Assembly: GCA_013360985.1 (NCBI GenBank)
Contig: JABWAM010000015.1
Location: 1-18,259, forward strand
Direction of reading: 5' to 3'
Origin: Verrucomicrobiia bacterium
Lineage (GTDB): Bacteria; Verrucomicrobiota; Verrucomicrobiia; JABWAM01
DNA: 18,259 nucleotides
Shown here: one piece after another, positions 8,301 to 14,175 of the stretch
Layout of the letters: each line of letters opens with the position of its first letter
Position numbering within the stretch: position 1 is the stretch's first letter
Translations under genes and position numbers: made by a program
The notes under the pieces: generated by a model
What the model was told of the DNA's origin: nothing
Seen by the model: only the letters and a program-made list of their open reading frames with translations
Database searches by the model: none

Positions 8301-8729
8301 GCGCGCTGGGCCTTCGGAACGCTCCAGTGTCTTTGGAAACATCGCGACGCCCTCTTCAACCCGCGCGCCGGCACGCTCGGATGGGTCGCCATGCCCAACC
8401 TCTGGTTTTTTCAGATTCTCCTCGGCGCCACCGCGCCGATCGTGGATCTTCTCGTGCTCCTCGCCTTCCTCACCGGCGGCCGCGCGCTCGTCCTGGGTTT
8501 CCTCCTTATCTTTCTCGCATCCGATGTCTTCCTTGCGGGACTCGCCTTGAAACTCGACGGAGAACCGCTTCGCCGCGCGCTGTGGGTCCTGCCGCAGCGC
8601 GCGCTTTACCGCCCCCTCCTCTGCGTCGTCGTCTGGGGAGCGTTTCGCCGCGCGCTGCGCGGCGCGTTTGTCTCCTGGGGAAAACTCCCGCGCAAGGCCA
8701 GTGTCGGCGACGAGGTTCACCTCATATGA
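5367..8729 (+). CDS. GH18-like / CE4 polysaccharide deacetylase / GT2 glycosyltransferase three-domain fusion
   Basis: This is a 1120-residue membrane protein. A hydrophobic segment at about 23-43 is followed by a proline-rich linker. A GH18-like domain (about 110-415) has EGIAVDFED, where Asp220 and Glu222 match the end of DxxDxDxE and the earlier two Asp are absent. A NodB/CE4 deacetylase (about 488-690) shows TFDDGPD (Asp497, Asp498), HTYTH (His548, His552), RPPYAAD and VLLHDG. A second membrane segment at about 714-745 leads to a processive GT2 domain with VDDGS (Asp797), DAD (848-850), EDTDL (Asp941) and QRARW (977-981), then C-terminal membrane helices. The predicted topology places the first two domains outside and GT2 inside. 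PgaB (deacetylase plus GH18-like) and PgaC (GT2) of poly-N-acetylglucosamine synthesis carry the same activities as separate proteins. The polymer here is inferred, not shown. The stop overlaps the next start (ATGA). Confidence 0.9.
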   Translation: MNASAPPRRFIFHDARGRRWKIVRLIAIVVLAAAFASALLFVRSLLQRPALRLPTSVTALRSQLRALQHPPPPPRKFAQRRDSPFPRHTLGAIERERRRSAADARSRPGSFLTLGFLDEEDPVTLASLARAAPHLTHLCARWITLANERLDLVFRVAPETRRLVRQFDLKPIALLTNELDGWRGDLIAALVTGPEERRAAFIERAVRLAKSGRCEGIAVDFEDVGADYANDFNDFLIRFAARCREERLLFLVCVPVGWDALVFDLDLLVEHADFLIAILCNENSRHDPPGPLASQPWFERWLHRMLEFGRPGRWIVTLGNFGCDWPVRGPVGREISFAEAMSLVDRVEPVEVEWNTPESNPTFSYAKDEEQHTVWFLDAATAFNQARAARAAGAAGLGVWKLGCEDPLIWAALDLARRRSPRAEDWAPLARMEFPEHITHTGEGEILRIHPENAPGLRAFDLLPSGQARTHYLDAPRSVEVEHRGAVLPNWVALTFDDGPDRKWTPRILEILKEEGIHATFFIVGSAAEKNPDLVARIVREGHEIGIHTYTHPDLSETPRVQLDLELNATQRLIEALTGRSTTLFRPPYAADSRPQTMAEIRPILRAQELGYLTLCENIDSRDWERPGAEEILRRIKEFRANGSVVLLHDGGGDRSQTVEALRPMIRWLRASHHRPVRFVTASELAGVSRDQAMPLVQNAERGTIRTTTFGLSVMHGFIELLSAFLIVATLFVVLRAGFIAALAIRQSRQPDPPIPSKLPPISILLAAYNEERVIEAAVRSALDAGYPGPIEVIVVDDGSHDATAAVVRSAFKEDARVRLISQPNAGKAGALRAACAASRHEILVTLDADTRVGRGALSRLVAALLADPDAGAVSGNARVGNRRCRLAKFQAIEYTAGFNLDRRAFALLNCITVVPGAIGAYRRAAIAMAGEFSADTLAEDTDLTMQIRKDGWRIAYAPRAFGWTECPETARDLLKQRARWAFGTLQCLWKHRDALFNPRAGTLGWVAMPNLWFFQILLGATAPIVDLLVLLAFLTGGRALVLGFLLIFLASDVFLAGLALKLDGEPLRRALWVLPQRALYRPLLCVVVWGAFRRALRGAFVSWGKLPRKASVGDEVHLI

Positions 8730-9787
8730 ACTCTCTTCCGCGCGGCGCGTGGCCGCTCCTGAGTTTTCTGCTGCTGTCGGCGCTCGCCGCGCATGGCCAG
8801 CATCTCGCCGTTCCCGAGCACGGCGTCTACGTCGGCGCCTACCTGAGCCGCGGCGACACCGAAGATCAGATCACACCCGCCATGCTCTGCGATTTTGAGA
8901 CCCTGGTCGGTCGCCGTCAGGCGATCATCGCATTTTCCAGCTTCTGGGGAGAAAAAACCTTTCCGGAGGCCCAGGTCGGCATGATTCGCGCCTACGGCGC
9001 CGTGCCGTTGATTTACTGGTCGCCCTGGGGGCCGCCCTATCGCCAAAACGAATCCCAACCCGAGTATGCTCTCGATCGCATCCTGGAAGGCCATTTCGAC
9101 GCTTATGTGCGCGACTGGGCGACCAGGGCGCGCGCGACCCATCTGCCGCTCCTGGTCGCCTTCGGCCTCGAAGCGAACGGAGATTGGTTCCCCTGGGGCG
9201 GCCCCCATCAGGGCGGAGGGCAAACCCAAGAGTTCGGCCAATCGAAGAAACCGGACGGCCCCGAACGCTACGTCGCCGCCTATCGCCACGTGGTCGCCCT
9301 CGCCCGCGCCGCGGGCGCGCGCAACATCGCATGGGTTTATCACGCGCAAAACTTTTCCTGGCCGGTCGCTCCGTGGAATACGATCGCCGCCTACTATCCC
9401 GGCGACGATGTCGTGGACTGGCTCGGGCTCAGCGTTTACGGCAAACAGAGCAACAAGGAGGGTTGGCTCACGTTCGACACCGTGATGAAAATGCCTTACG
9501 GCGAGATCGTCCGTCTTCATCCCAACAAGCCGGTCATGCTCGCCGAATGGGGCGTCGGCGAGTTCCCGAGGGAGGGCAGCAAGGCCGTTTTTTTTGACGA
9601 AGCCTTTGCAGCCATGACGAAGAAATATCCACGCCTCCGCGCGGCGATTTACTGGCACGAACGCTGGCAAAACGCCGACGAAACCTGGAGCAACCTGCGC
9701 GTCGATTCTTCGCCGAAATCTCTCGCGGCCTTCCGCCGCGGGATGCGCCTCCCTTTCTGGATCGACCGCCCGGTCATCCTCCCGTAA
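8726..9787 (+). CDS. Exported GH26-like glycosidase
   Basis: The 353-residue product begins with a clear signal peptide (MNSLPRGAW, then a leucine-rich core ending AAHGQ). The mature part resembles family GH26 (beta-mannanase and related endo-glycanases). FGLEANGDWFPWG carries the acid/base candidate Glu149, YYPGDDVVDWLGLSVYG is the typical central motif, and KPVMLAEWGVGEF carries the nucleophile candidate Glu274. In characterised GH26 enzymes the acid/base Glu follows a His, whereas here it follows Leu148. The ATG overlaps the previous stop by four bases, which implies translational coupling to the glycosyltransferase fusion. It probably trims or releases the polymer made by the upstream proteins. 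Its actual substrate cannot be read from sequence. The gene also forms part of a longer frame open from 8222, but the signal peptide and the ATGA overlap fix this start. Confidence 0.85.
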   Translation: MNSLPRGAWPLLSFLLLSALAAHGQHLAVPEHGVYVGAYLSRGDTEDQITPAMLCDFETLVGRRQAIIAFSSFWGEKTFPEAQVGMIRAYGAVPLIYWSPWGPPYRQNESQPEYALDRILEGHFDAYVRDWATRARATHLPLLVAFGLEANGDWFPWGGPHQGGGQTQEFGQSKKPDGPERYVAAYRHVVALARAAGARNIAWVYHAQNFSWPVAPWNTIAAYYPGDDVVDWLGLSVYGKQSNKEGWLTFDTVMKMPYGEIVRLHPNKPVMLAEWGVGEFPREGSKAVFFDEAFAAMTKKYPRLRAAIYWHERWQNADETWSNLRVDSSPKSLAAFRRGMRLPFWIDRPVILP

Positions 9788-10795
9788 TCAGCGGCGGAGG
9801 AGCATCTCGGCGATCTGAACGGCGTTGAGCGCCGCGCCCTTCAGGAGTTGGTCGCCCGCGAGGAACATCGCCAGGCCGTTCGGATGCGACGGGTCTTCGC
9901 GGAGCCGTCCCACCAGCACCTCGTCGATCCCGCTCGCCTCGATCGGCATCGGGAAATGGTTCCGCGCGCGATCGTCCACCAGTTTGACGCCCGGCGCGCG
10001 GGAAAGAATTTCCCGCGCCTCCTCGGGCGAAAGCTTCCTTTCGGTCTCGATGAGGACGCTCTCGGAATGCGCGCGCAGGACCGGCACGCGGATGCAGGTG
10101 ACGCAGATCGCGAGGCCTGGCTCGTGAAACATTTTGCGCGTCTCCTCGATCACCTTGTTTTCCTCTTCGTTATACCCATTTTCGGCGATCTTCGTGTTGT
10201 GCGAAAAGACGTTGAACGCGATCTGATGCGGAAACACCTCCTTCGTCGCCGCCTTCCCCGCAATCACCTCGCGCGTCTGGCTCTGAAGTTCCGCCATCGC
10301 CTTCGCTCCGGCGCCGCTTGCCGATTGATAGGTGGAGACCACCACGCGCCGGATTTTCGCCGCGCGATGCAAGGGCCAAAGCGGGACGCTCAAGATCGCC
10401 GCCGTGCAGTTCGGATTCGCCACGATGCCGCGATGACGATCCAGATCGCCTCCGTTCACTTCCGGCACCACAAGCGGAATTGCGGGATCCATGCGAAATG
10501 CGGAAGAATTGTCCACGACCACCGCGCCCGCCTTCACCGCATGCGGGGCGAATTCCCGGGAACGCGTCGCGCCCGCGCTAAAAATGGCAAGATCCACCTC
10601 CGCGAACGAAGAAGGGGTCACCGCCTTGACGGGATGCATCCCTCCACGGAACTCGAGATGTCGCCCCGCGGAGCGTTCCGAAGCCAACAGGATCAGTTTG
10701 TTGACCGGAAATTTCCGTCGTTCGAGAGTTTTGAGGACTTCGACGCCTACCGCGCCGGTGGCGCCGAGAATGGCAACGTTCGCGGGATTTCTCAT
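9788..10795 (-). CDS. asd: Aspartate-semialdehyde dehydrogenase
   Basis: This 335-residue cytosolic enzyme converts aspartyl phosphate to aspartate semialdehyde with NADPH, the branch point to lysine/diaminopimelate, methionine and threonine. The NADP-binding motif is GATGAVGVEVLKTL at residues 11-24, with DNSSAFR (95-101), VPEVN and the catalytic Cys130 in ANPNCTAA. YQSASGAGAKAM and NVFSHN follow, then RVPVLRAHSES with the catalytic His. Length and order match the bacterial family throughout. Its stop codon begins at the base immediately after the GH26 stop, so the two convergent genes have no spacer. Upstream, on its own strand, lie a TTGACA box and repeat copy 2. No close ribosome-binding site is seen. 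An AGGAG-like stretch lies more than 20 bp before the ATG. Confidence 0.95.
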   Translation of the reverse strand: MRNPANVAILGATGAVGVEVLKTLERRKFPVNKLILLASERSAGRHLEFRGGMHPVKAVTPSSFAEVDLAIFSAGATRSREFAPHAVKAGAVVVDNSSAFRMDPAIPLVVPEVNGGDLDRHRGIVANPNCTAAILSVPLWPLHRAAKIRRVVVSTYQSASGAGAKAMAELQSQTREVIAGKAATKEVFPHQIAFNVFSHNTKIAENGYNEEENKVIEETRKMFHEPGLAICVTCIRVPVLRAHSESVLIETERKLSPEEAREILSRAPGVKLVDDRARNHFPMPIEASGIDEVLVGRLREDPSHPNGLAMFLAGDQLLKGAALNAVQIAEMLLRR

Positions 10796-10807
10796 GAGGG
10801 ACGGGAA

Positions 10808-10836
10808 ATCTCACCGCTCCTCGCAACGCCTGTCAA
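10808..10836 (-). promoter_or_regulatory. Possible asd promoter
   Basis: On the minus strand a perfect TTGACA (10836-10831) is followed at 17-bp spacing by TGAGAT (10813-10808), which matches TATAAT at three of six positions. The ATG begins about 12 bp further on, so the leader would be only a few bases. The -35 box lies 18 bp after the conserved end of repeat copy 2. Confidence 0.3.
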
Positions 10837-10854
10837 CTTTCTTCGCCCGCCCCC

Positions 10855-11152
10855 ATCCCCGCGTCAGGCATGGGGGAAGCCCTTTCTCGGTCGAGGAACA
10901 TGCGACGCCCCCGCGCCATTTTGGACTCAAGCCGCCGCCGCGGCGCCGCCGGCGGCGGCGCCATGCCTTGCTTCGCGACCGAGCGGATTTTCCTCAAGCA
11001 TGGACGGTGGAAAGGGAGGGCGAGGCCGCCGGCCGAGCCGTCGCGCCCTTCTTGTGGAGAGTCTGGAATCTCGACACGCCTCCACCATACGGTCCTCGAT
11101 GGATGAGGAGGAGGGCTGCTCTCGGAAAATGGGTCGGATCCGTGGATTTGGG
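10855..11152 (-). repeat. Dispersed modular intergenic repeat, copy 2 (complete)
   Basis: On the minus strand this block reads from a 5' module (CCCAAATCCACGGATC at 11152, then CCATTTTCCGAGAG and ATCCATCGAGGACC) through GGCTCGGCCGGCGG and TCCAAAATGG to TTCCTCGACCGAG and GCGGGGAT at 10855. It contains a strong stem at 10942-10962, with two perfectly complementary 9-base arms (GGCGCCGCC/GGCGGCGCC) around 3 bases. It lies between asd and the AGE epimerase, which diverge from this gap, and shares its orientation with asd. The plus strand carries a 78-codon open frame across it, but that frame is not followed by all copies, so I do not call it a gene. The rest of the 442-bp gap (11153-11237) shows nothing else convincing. 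Confidence 0.88.
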
Positions 11153-11237
11153 TCCGCGCTCGCCTCCAACGCCACGCTCTCGTTTCCCGCGCCCTTCGGA
11201 CGTTTACGCGCGCTTCACCTTTTGATAGAACTCGCGC

Positions 11238-12446
11238 ATGGCCCCGATGACCTTCCCCGAGCTTGGCAAGGTTTGGCGGCGCCTGCTTCTCGACGACGTG
11301 GTCCCGTTCTGGCTCCGTCACGGAATCGACCGCGAATACGGAGGCGTCCTGAGTTGCCTGCGCGACGACGGAACGCGGATCAACACGGACAAATACATGT
11401 GGTCGCAATGCCGGGCCATCTGGACGTTTTCAGCGATTGCGCGACGCATCGCGCCACGCGCGGATCTCCTCCAAATCGCGCGAGTGACCGCCGATTTCGC
11501 ACTCAAGCATGGACGCGATCCAAGCGGCGGGTACGCCTTTCTCCTGTCGCGCAAAGGAAAAATTCTACGGGGCGCCACGAGTGTTTACACCGACTTCTTC
11601 GCCGCCTACGGCCTCGGCGAACTTTTTCGCATAACGGGCGATCCGCGCGACCTCGCCGAGGCCCTCGCCGCGTTGCGCGGCGCCATCGCGCGAATCCGCG
11701 ACCCCAATTTCGATGCCTTCGCTCCCTACGCGAAACCGCCCGGCATCCAGTGGGTTCACGGCATTCCGATGATCGGCCTCGAGGTCGCCCAGGAACTCGC
11801 CGACGTGGCGCCCGAAAGGGACGTGCTCGACTTCGTGAGCGATTGCCTGAATCGCGTCCTCGCGCATCATACCCGCCCCGCGCGCCGCCTCGTCCTCGAA
11901 CACCTCGGGCCGGACCACATCGAGGTGGACTCTCCCGCGGGCCGCGCGGTCGTCCCTGGGCACGGGATCGAGATGGCCTGGTTCGTGATGCATCAAGCGC
12001 AACGGCGCAAGGACCGCACCCTGGCCCTTCGCGCGGCAGAGATCATCCGATGGCTTCTCGAAGCGGGATGGGACCGAGAGTATGGCGGCCTCTTCTTGGC
12101 GATCGACGCCGACGGCGGCGATCCGTGGTGGAAACACGCCGAGATGAAAGCCTGGTGGCCGCACACCGAAGCGCTCTACGCCCTTCTTCTCGCGCACGAT
12201 CTCACCCGCGAGCCGTGGTGCATGGAATGGTATTGGCGCGTGCACGCGTGGAGTTGGGCGCATTATCCAGAACCGATCCACGGCGAGTGGCGTCAGCGTC
12301 TCGACCGACAGGGACGCCCCTCCGACGCGGTGATCGCCCTGCCGGTGAAAGATCCTTTTCATCTCCCCCGCGCCGCCATCCTTTCCCTGGCGGTCTTGGA
12401 TCGGCTCTCCCAAAATCTTCCGCCCCCCGAATGGATGCGCGCGTGA
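11238..12446 (+). CDS. AGE-family sugar epimerase/isomerase (N-acylglucosamine 2-epimerase-like)
   Basis: The 402-residue product matches the (alpha/alpha)6-barrel AGE family. Visible motifs are FWLRHGIDREYGGVLSCLRDDG near the N-terminus, KYMWSQCRAIWTFS, VPGHGIEMAWF, GWDREYGGLFLAIDADG, MKAWWPHTEALYAL with the usual active-site His, and KDPFHLPRAAI at the C-terminus. Family members interconvert N-acetylglucosamine and N-acetylmannosamine, epimerise cellobiose, or isomerise mannose and related sugars. The motifs do not separate these options. The enzyme should be cytosolic, since no signal peptide is present. It could feed sugar precursors to surface polysaccharide synthesis, but it is 1.4 kb from the glycosyltransferase cluster and separated from it by asd. 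A second ATG at 11247 is an equally good start, and neither has a clear Shine-Dalgarno sequence. Confidence 0.88.
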   Translation: MAPMTFPELGKVWRRLLLDDVVPFWLRHGIDREYGGVLSCLRDDGTRINTDKYMWSQCRAIWTFSAIARRIAPRADLLQIARVTADFALKHGRDPSGGYAFLLSRKGKILRGATSVYTDFFAAYGLGELFRITGDPRDLAEALAALRGAIARIRDPNFDAFAPYAKPPGIQWVHGIPMIGLEVAQELADVAPERDVLDFVSDCLNRVLAHHTRPARRLVLEHLGPDHIEVDSPAGRAVVPGHGIEMAWFVMHQAQRRKDRTLALRAAEIIRWLLEAGWDREYGGLFLAIDADGGDPWWKHAEMKAWWPHTEALYALLLAHDLTREPWCMEWYWRVHAWSWAHYPEPIHGEWRQRLDRQGRPSDAVIALPVKDPFHLPRAAILSLAVLDRLSQNLPPPEWMRA

Positions 12447-12547
12447 CCTCGATCGCCCCGCCCGCGCGCCGAAGAGATTGCGGTGCGGTTCGCGATCCGC
12501 CAACGTTCGCCTTGCGCGTCTCGATGAAGCGCGCGCGGCATTTCTCG

Positions 12548-12575
12548 TTGCGCGTCATGCGAGGTCTGTTATATT
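12548..12575 (+). promoter_or_regulatory. Putative sigma70-type promoter of the ferredoxin gene
   Basis: TTGCGC (12548-12553) and TATATT (12570-12575) are spaced by 16 bp. TATATT is the best -10-like box I noticed in the window and lies 40 bp before the start codon. A Shine-Dalgarno AGGAG at 12602-12606 stands 8 bp before the ATG at 12615, a clarity missing from most other genes here. Confidence 0.5.
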
Positions 12576-12614
12576 CCGGCATTCCTTTCGCAACCTCAAC
12601 CAGGAGCCCATCCA

Positions 12615-12848
12615 ATGGCTGTAGCCGCCAACAAGCATAAAGAAAACGTCCCCGGGAAATATTACGTCGACGACCAGTGCATCGACTGCGATCTCTGCCG
12701 CGAAACCGCCCCGAACAACTTCGCGCGCAGCGACGAGGGGGGCTATTCCTACGTCGCGAAACAACCCGAAAACGACGAAGAAGAGGCTCAGTGCAAGCAG
12801 GCCATGGAGGGATGCCCCGTCGAAGCGATCGGCAACGACGGCGCGTAA
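12615..12848 (+). CDS. Single-cluster [4Fe-4S] ferredoxin
   Basis: This 77-residue acidic protein has CIDCDLC with Cys22, Cys25 and Cys28 and a distal GCPVEAI with Cys67. That is the four-cysteine pattern of a monocluster bacterial ferredoxin. An additional Cys60 is present and is not needed for one [4Fe-4S] cluster. The TAPNNFARSDEGGYSYV stretch and the N-terminal VPGKYYVDDQ resemble ferredoxins I associate with Verrucomicrobiota. It acts as a soluble one-electron carrier, and its partner enzyme is not indicated by the neighbours. It has a strong ribosome-binding site and a recognisable promoter, which suggests good expression. The DUF721 gene starts 17 bp downstream, so the two may be co-transcribed. 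Confidence 0.93.
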   Translation: MAVAANKHKENVPGKYYVDDQCIDCDLCRETAPNNFARSDEGGYSYVAKQPENDEEEAQCKQAMEGCPVEAIGNDGA

Positions 12849-12865
12849 TTGTCTCCCTCCCGGCC

Positions 12866-13270
12866 ATGACGCCGGAACTACGCCGGAAGCTCTATCCGCT
12901 GCGCCGCCGGCGAAACGAAGAAACTCGGCGTTCCCTCCTCGCCTCCCTGCGTGGCGCGGACTGGATCGACCGGGAGCGGATCTTTTCGCGGACGATTGCC
13001 GACGCCGTCCGCGCGTTGCTCGCGGGCGTCGCGGGAGACCCGCATCGCGAAGAACGCGCGCTGGAAGCCGCATGGCCGGAAATCGTGAGTGCCACCCTGG
13101 CTGCGCATTGCCGTCCCGGCCGCCTGCGAAACGGCCGACTTCTCGTGCTTGTGGACCATTCCACCTGGATGCATTTTCTGACGATCGAGCATAAGCGCTC
13201 GATGCTCGACGGTCTCGCGCGTCGCTTTCCCGAACTGCGGATCACCGAGATCCACTTCCGTCTCGCCTGA
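12866..13270 (+). CDS. DUF721 / DciA-like protein
   Basis: The 134-residue product has a basic, arginine-rich N-terminal third (LRRKLYPLRRRRNEETRRS). A C-terminal DUF721 domain from about residue 65 follows: AAWPEIVSATLAAHCRPGRLRNGRLLVLVDHSTWMHFL, then ITEIHFRLA. Some DUF721 proteins (DciA) help load the replicative helicase in bacteria that lack DnaC-type loaders. Whether this one does is an inference. The ATG at 12866 was chosen because it follows the ferredoxin stop by 17 bp and starts just before the basic region. The frame is open further upstream, but there it only overlaps the ferredoxin gene. No clear ribosome-binding site is seen. Confidence 0.72.
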   Translation: MTPELRRKLYPLRRRRNEETRRSLLASLRGADWIDRERIFSRTIADAVRALLAGVAGDPHREERALEAAWPEIVSATLAAHCRPGRLRNGRLLVLVDHSTWMHFLTIEHKRSMLDGLARRFPELRITEIHFRLA

Positions 13271-13317
13271 GCCGCGCGCTTGTCGAGCCAGACCGCGGAT
13301 GTTAGCTTGAACCCCGT

Positions 13318-14169
13318 ATGGCTGCACCCCTCTCCGAGAAGCAGAAGCGCTCCCTCTTCCGCCTCTTGTCCGACGACGACGCCACCACGCTCCGCTTGGT
13401 CAAAGATCAACTCTACGGCTTCGGAAACGAGGCGGTCCCTCAATACGAGGAATGGATCAAAGAAGTCCGCGGAACCCCTGTGGAGCAACACCTCATCGAG
13501 GTGTTGCATCACCTCAAGCGCGGCGGGTGCCACCAGGCCTTCCTCGACTATTGCGCCCGGCTGCGCGCCGATCCCCACGCCGACCTGGAAGAAGCCTGTT
13601 TCCTTCTTGCCGCCACCGAATACTCCGCCACCGACATGCAGCCCTGCCGCGAATTTCTGGATGAGATGGCGGAGGATGCGCGACTCGCCTTGGGACGAGA
13701 CGGAACGCCCTCCGAAATGCAGGCGCTCTCTCAGGTCATCCACGAAAAATTTCGTTTCCGCGGCAACCACGACCGCTACTACGAAGCGGAAAACACCTAT
13801 CTGAATCGCGTGTTGGAACGACGGCTGGGCATTCCCCTCACCCTCTCTCTGCTCTACCTGCTCCTTGGGAGACGGCTCGATCTCGAAATCGCGGGAGTCG
13901 CTCTCCCCGGCCATTTCATCGTGCGCTGGCGCGCGCAGTTCTACGATCCTTTCCATCAAGGCCGCCTCCTCGACGAGGAGGCTTGCCGCAAGATCGTGAC
14001 GTCCCGCAATCAGGAATTCCGCGAGGAACACCTCGCCCCGGCAAGCCATCGCCAAATCGTCCTGCGGATGCTCATGAACCTCGCGCGCGTCTATGAAATC
14101 GAGGAGGACCGCCCCCGCCTCGCGCGCATCCGCCAGTATCTCCGCGCGCTCAACGGCGCGGCTTCCTAA
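13318..14169 (+). CDS. SirB1-like transglutaminase-fold protein
   Basis: The 283-residue cytosolic protein belongs to the SirB1/transglutaminase-like family. Its core is YYEAENTYLNRVLERRLG followed by IPLTLSLLYLLLGRRLDLEIAG, then PGHFIVRW with His199 and YDPFHQG with Asp210, the two polar residues of a transglutaminase-type triad. The usual catalytic Cys is not apparent at the IPLTLSLLY position, as in many members of the family, so it may not be a protease. The N-terminal 120 residues are helical and charged (KQKRSLFRLLSDDDATTLRLV) and could be a repeat-type interaction domain. The function of the family is not firmly known. The gene starts 47 bp after the DUF721 gene and ends 6 bp before the DUF4013 gene, so it is probably in one operon with the latter. 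Confidence 0.75.
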   Translation: MAAPLSEKQKRSLFRLLSDDDATTLRLVKDQLYGFGNEAVPQYEEWIKEVRGTPVEQHLIEVLHHLKRGGCHQAFLDYCARLRADPHADLEEACFLLAATEYSATDMQPCREFLDEMAEDARLALGRDGTPSEMQALSQVIHEKFRFRGNHDRYYEAENTYLNRVLERRLGIPLTLSLLYLLLGRRLDLEIAGVALPGHFIVRWRAQFYDPFHQGRLLDEEACRKIVTSRNQEFREEHLAPASHRQIVLRMLMNLARVYEIEEDRPRLARIRQYLRALNGAAS

Positions 14170-14175
14170 AAAATC

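Noticed and set aside
5886..8720. 944-codon minus-strand open frame opposite the three-domain fusion
   Set aside because: Same reason: no domain, and the plus strand encodes three clear enzymatic domains with catalytic motifs over the same bases.
10870..11106. 78-codon plus-strand frame inside repeat copy 2, partly shared with the minus strand of copy 1 (MRRPRxILDSSR, then FATERIFLKHGRW)
   Set aside because: The shared frame reflects near-identical DNA. Copy 3 breaks it after MRRPRNILDLSRR, and the two copies end in different unrelated tails, so it is more likely non-coding.
11190..11237. TTTACG and GATAGA considered as a promoter for the AGE epimerase
   Set aside because: Spacing of 15 bp and poor match to consensus. 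It cannot be distinguished from background.
9848..12640. 930-codon plus-strand open frame running antisense to asd and through repeat copy 2 and the epimerase
   Set aside because: It is out of frame with the AGE epimerase and antisense to asd. The product is basic and low-complexity.
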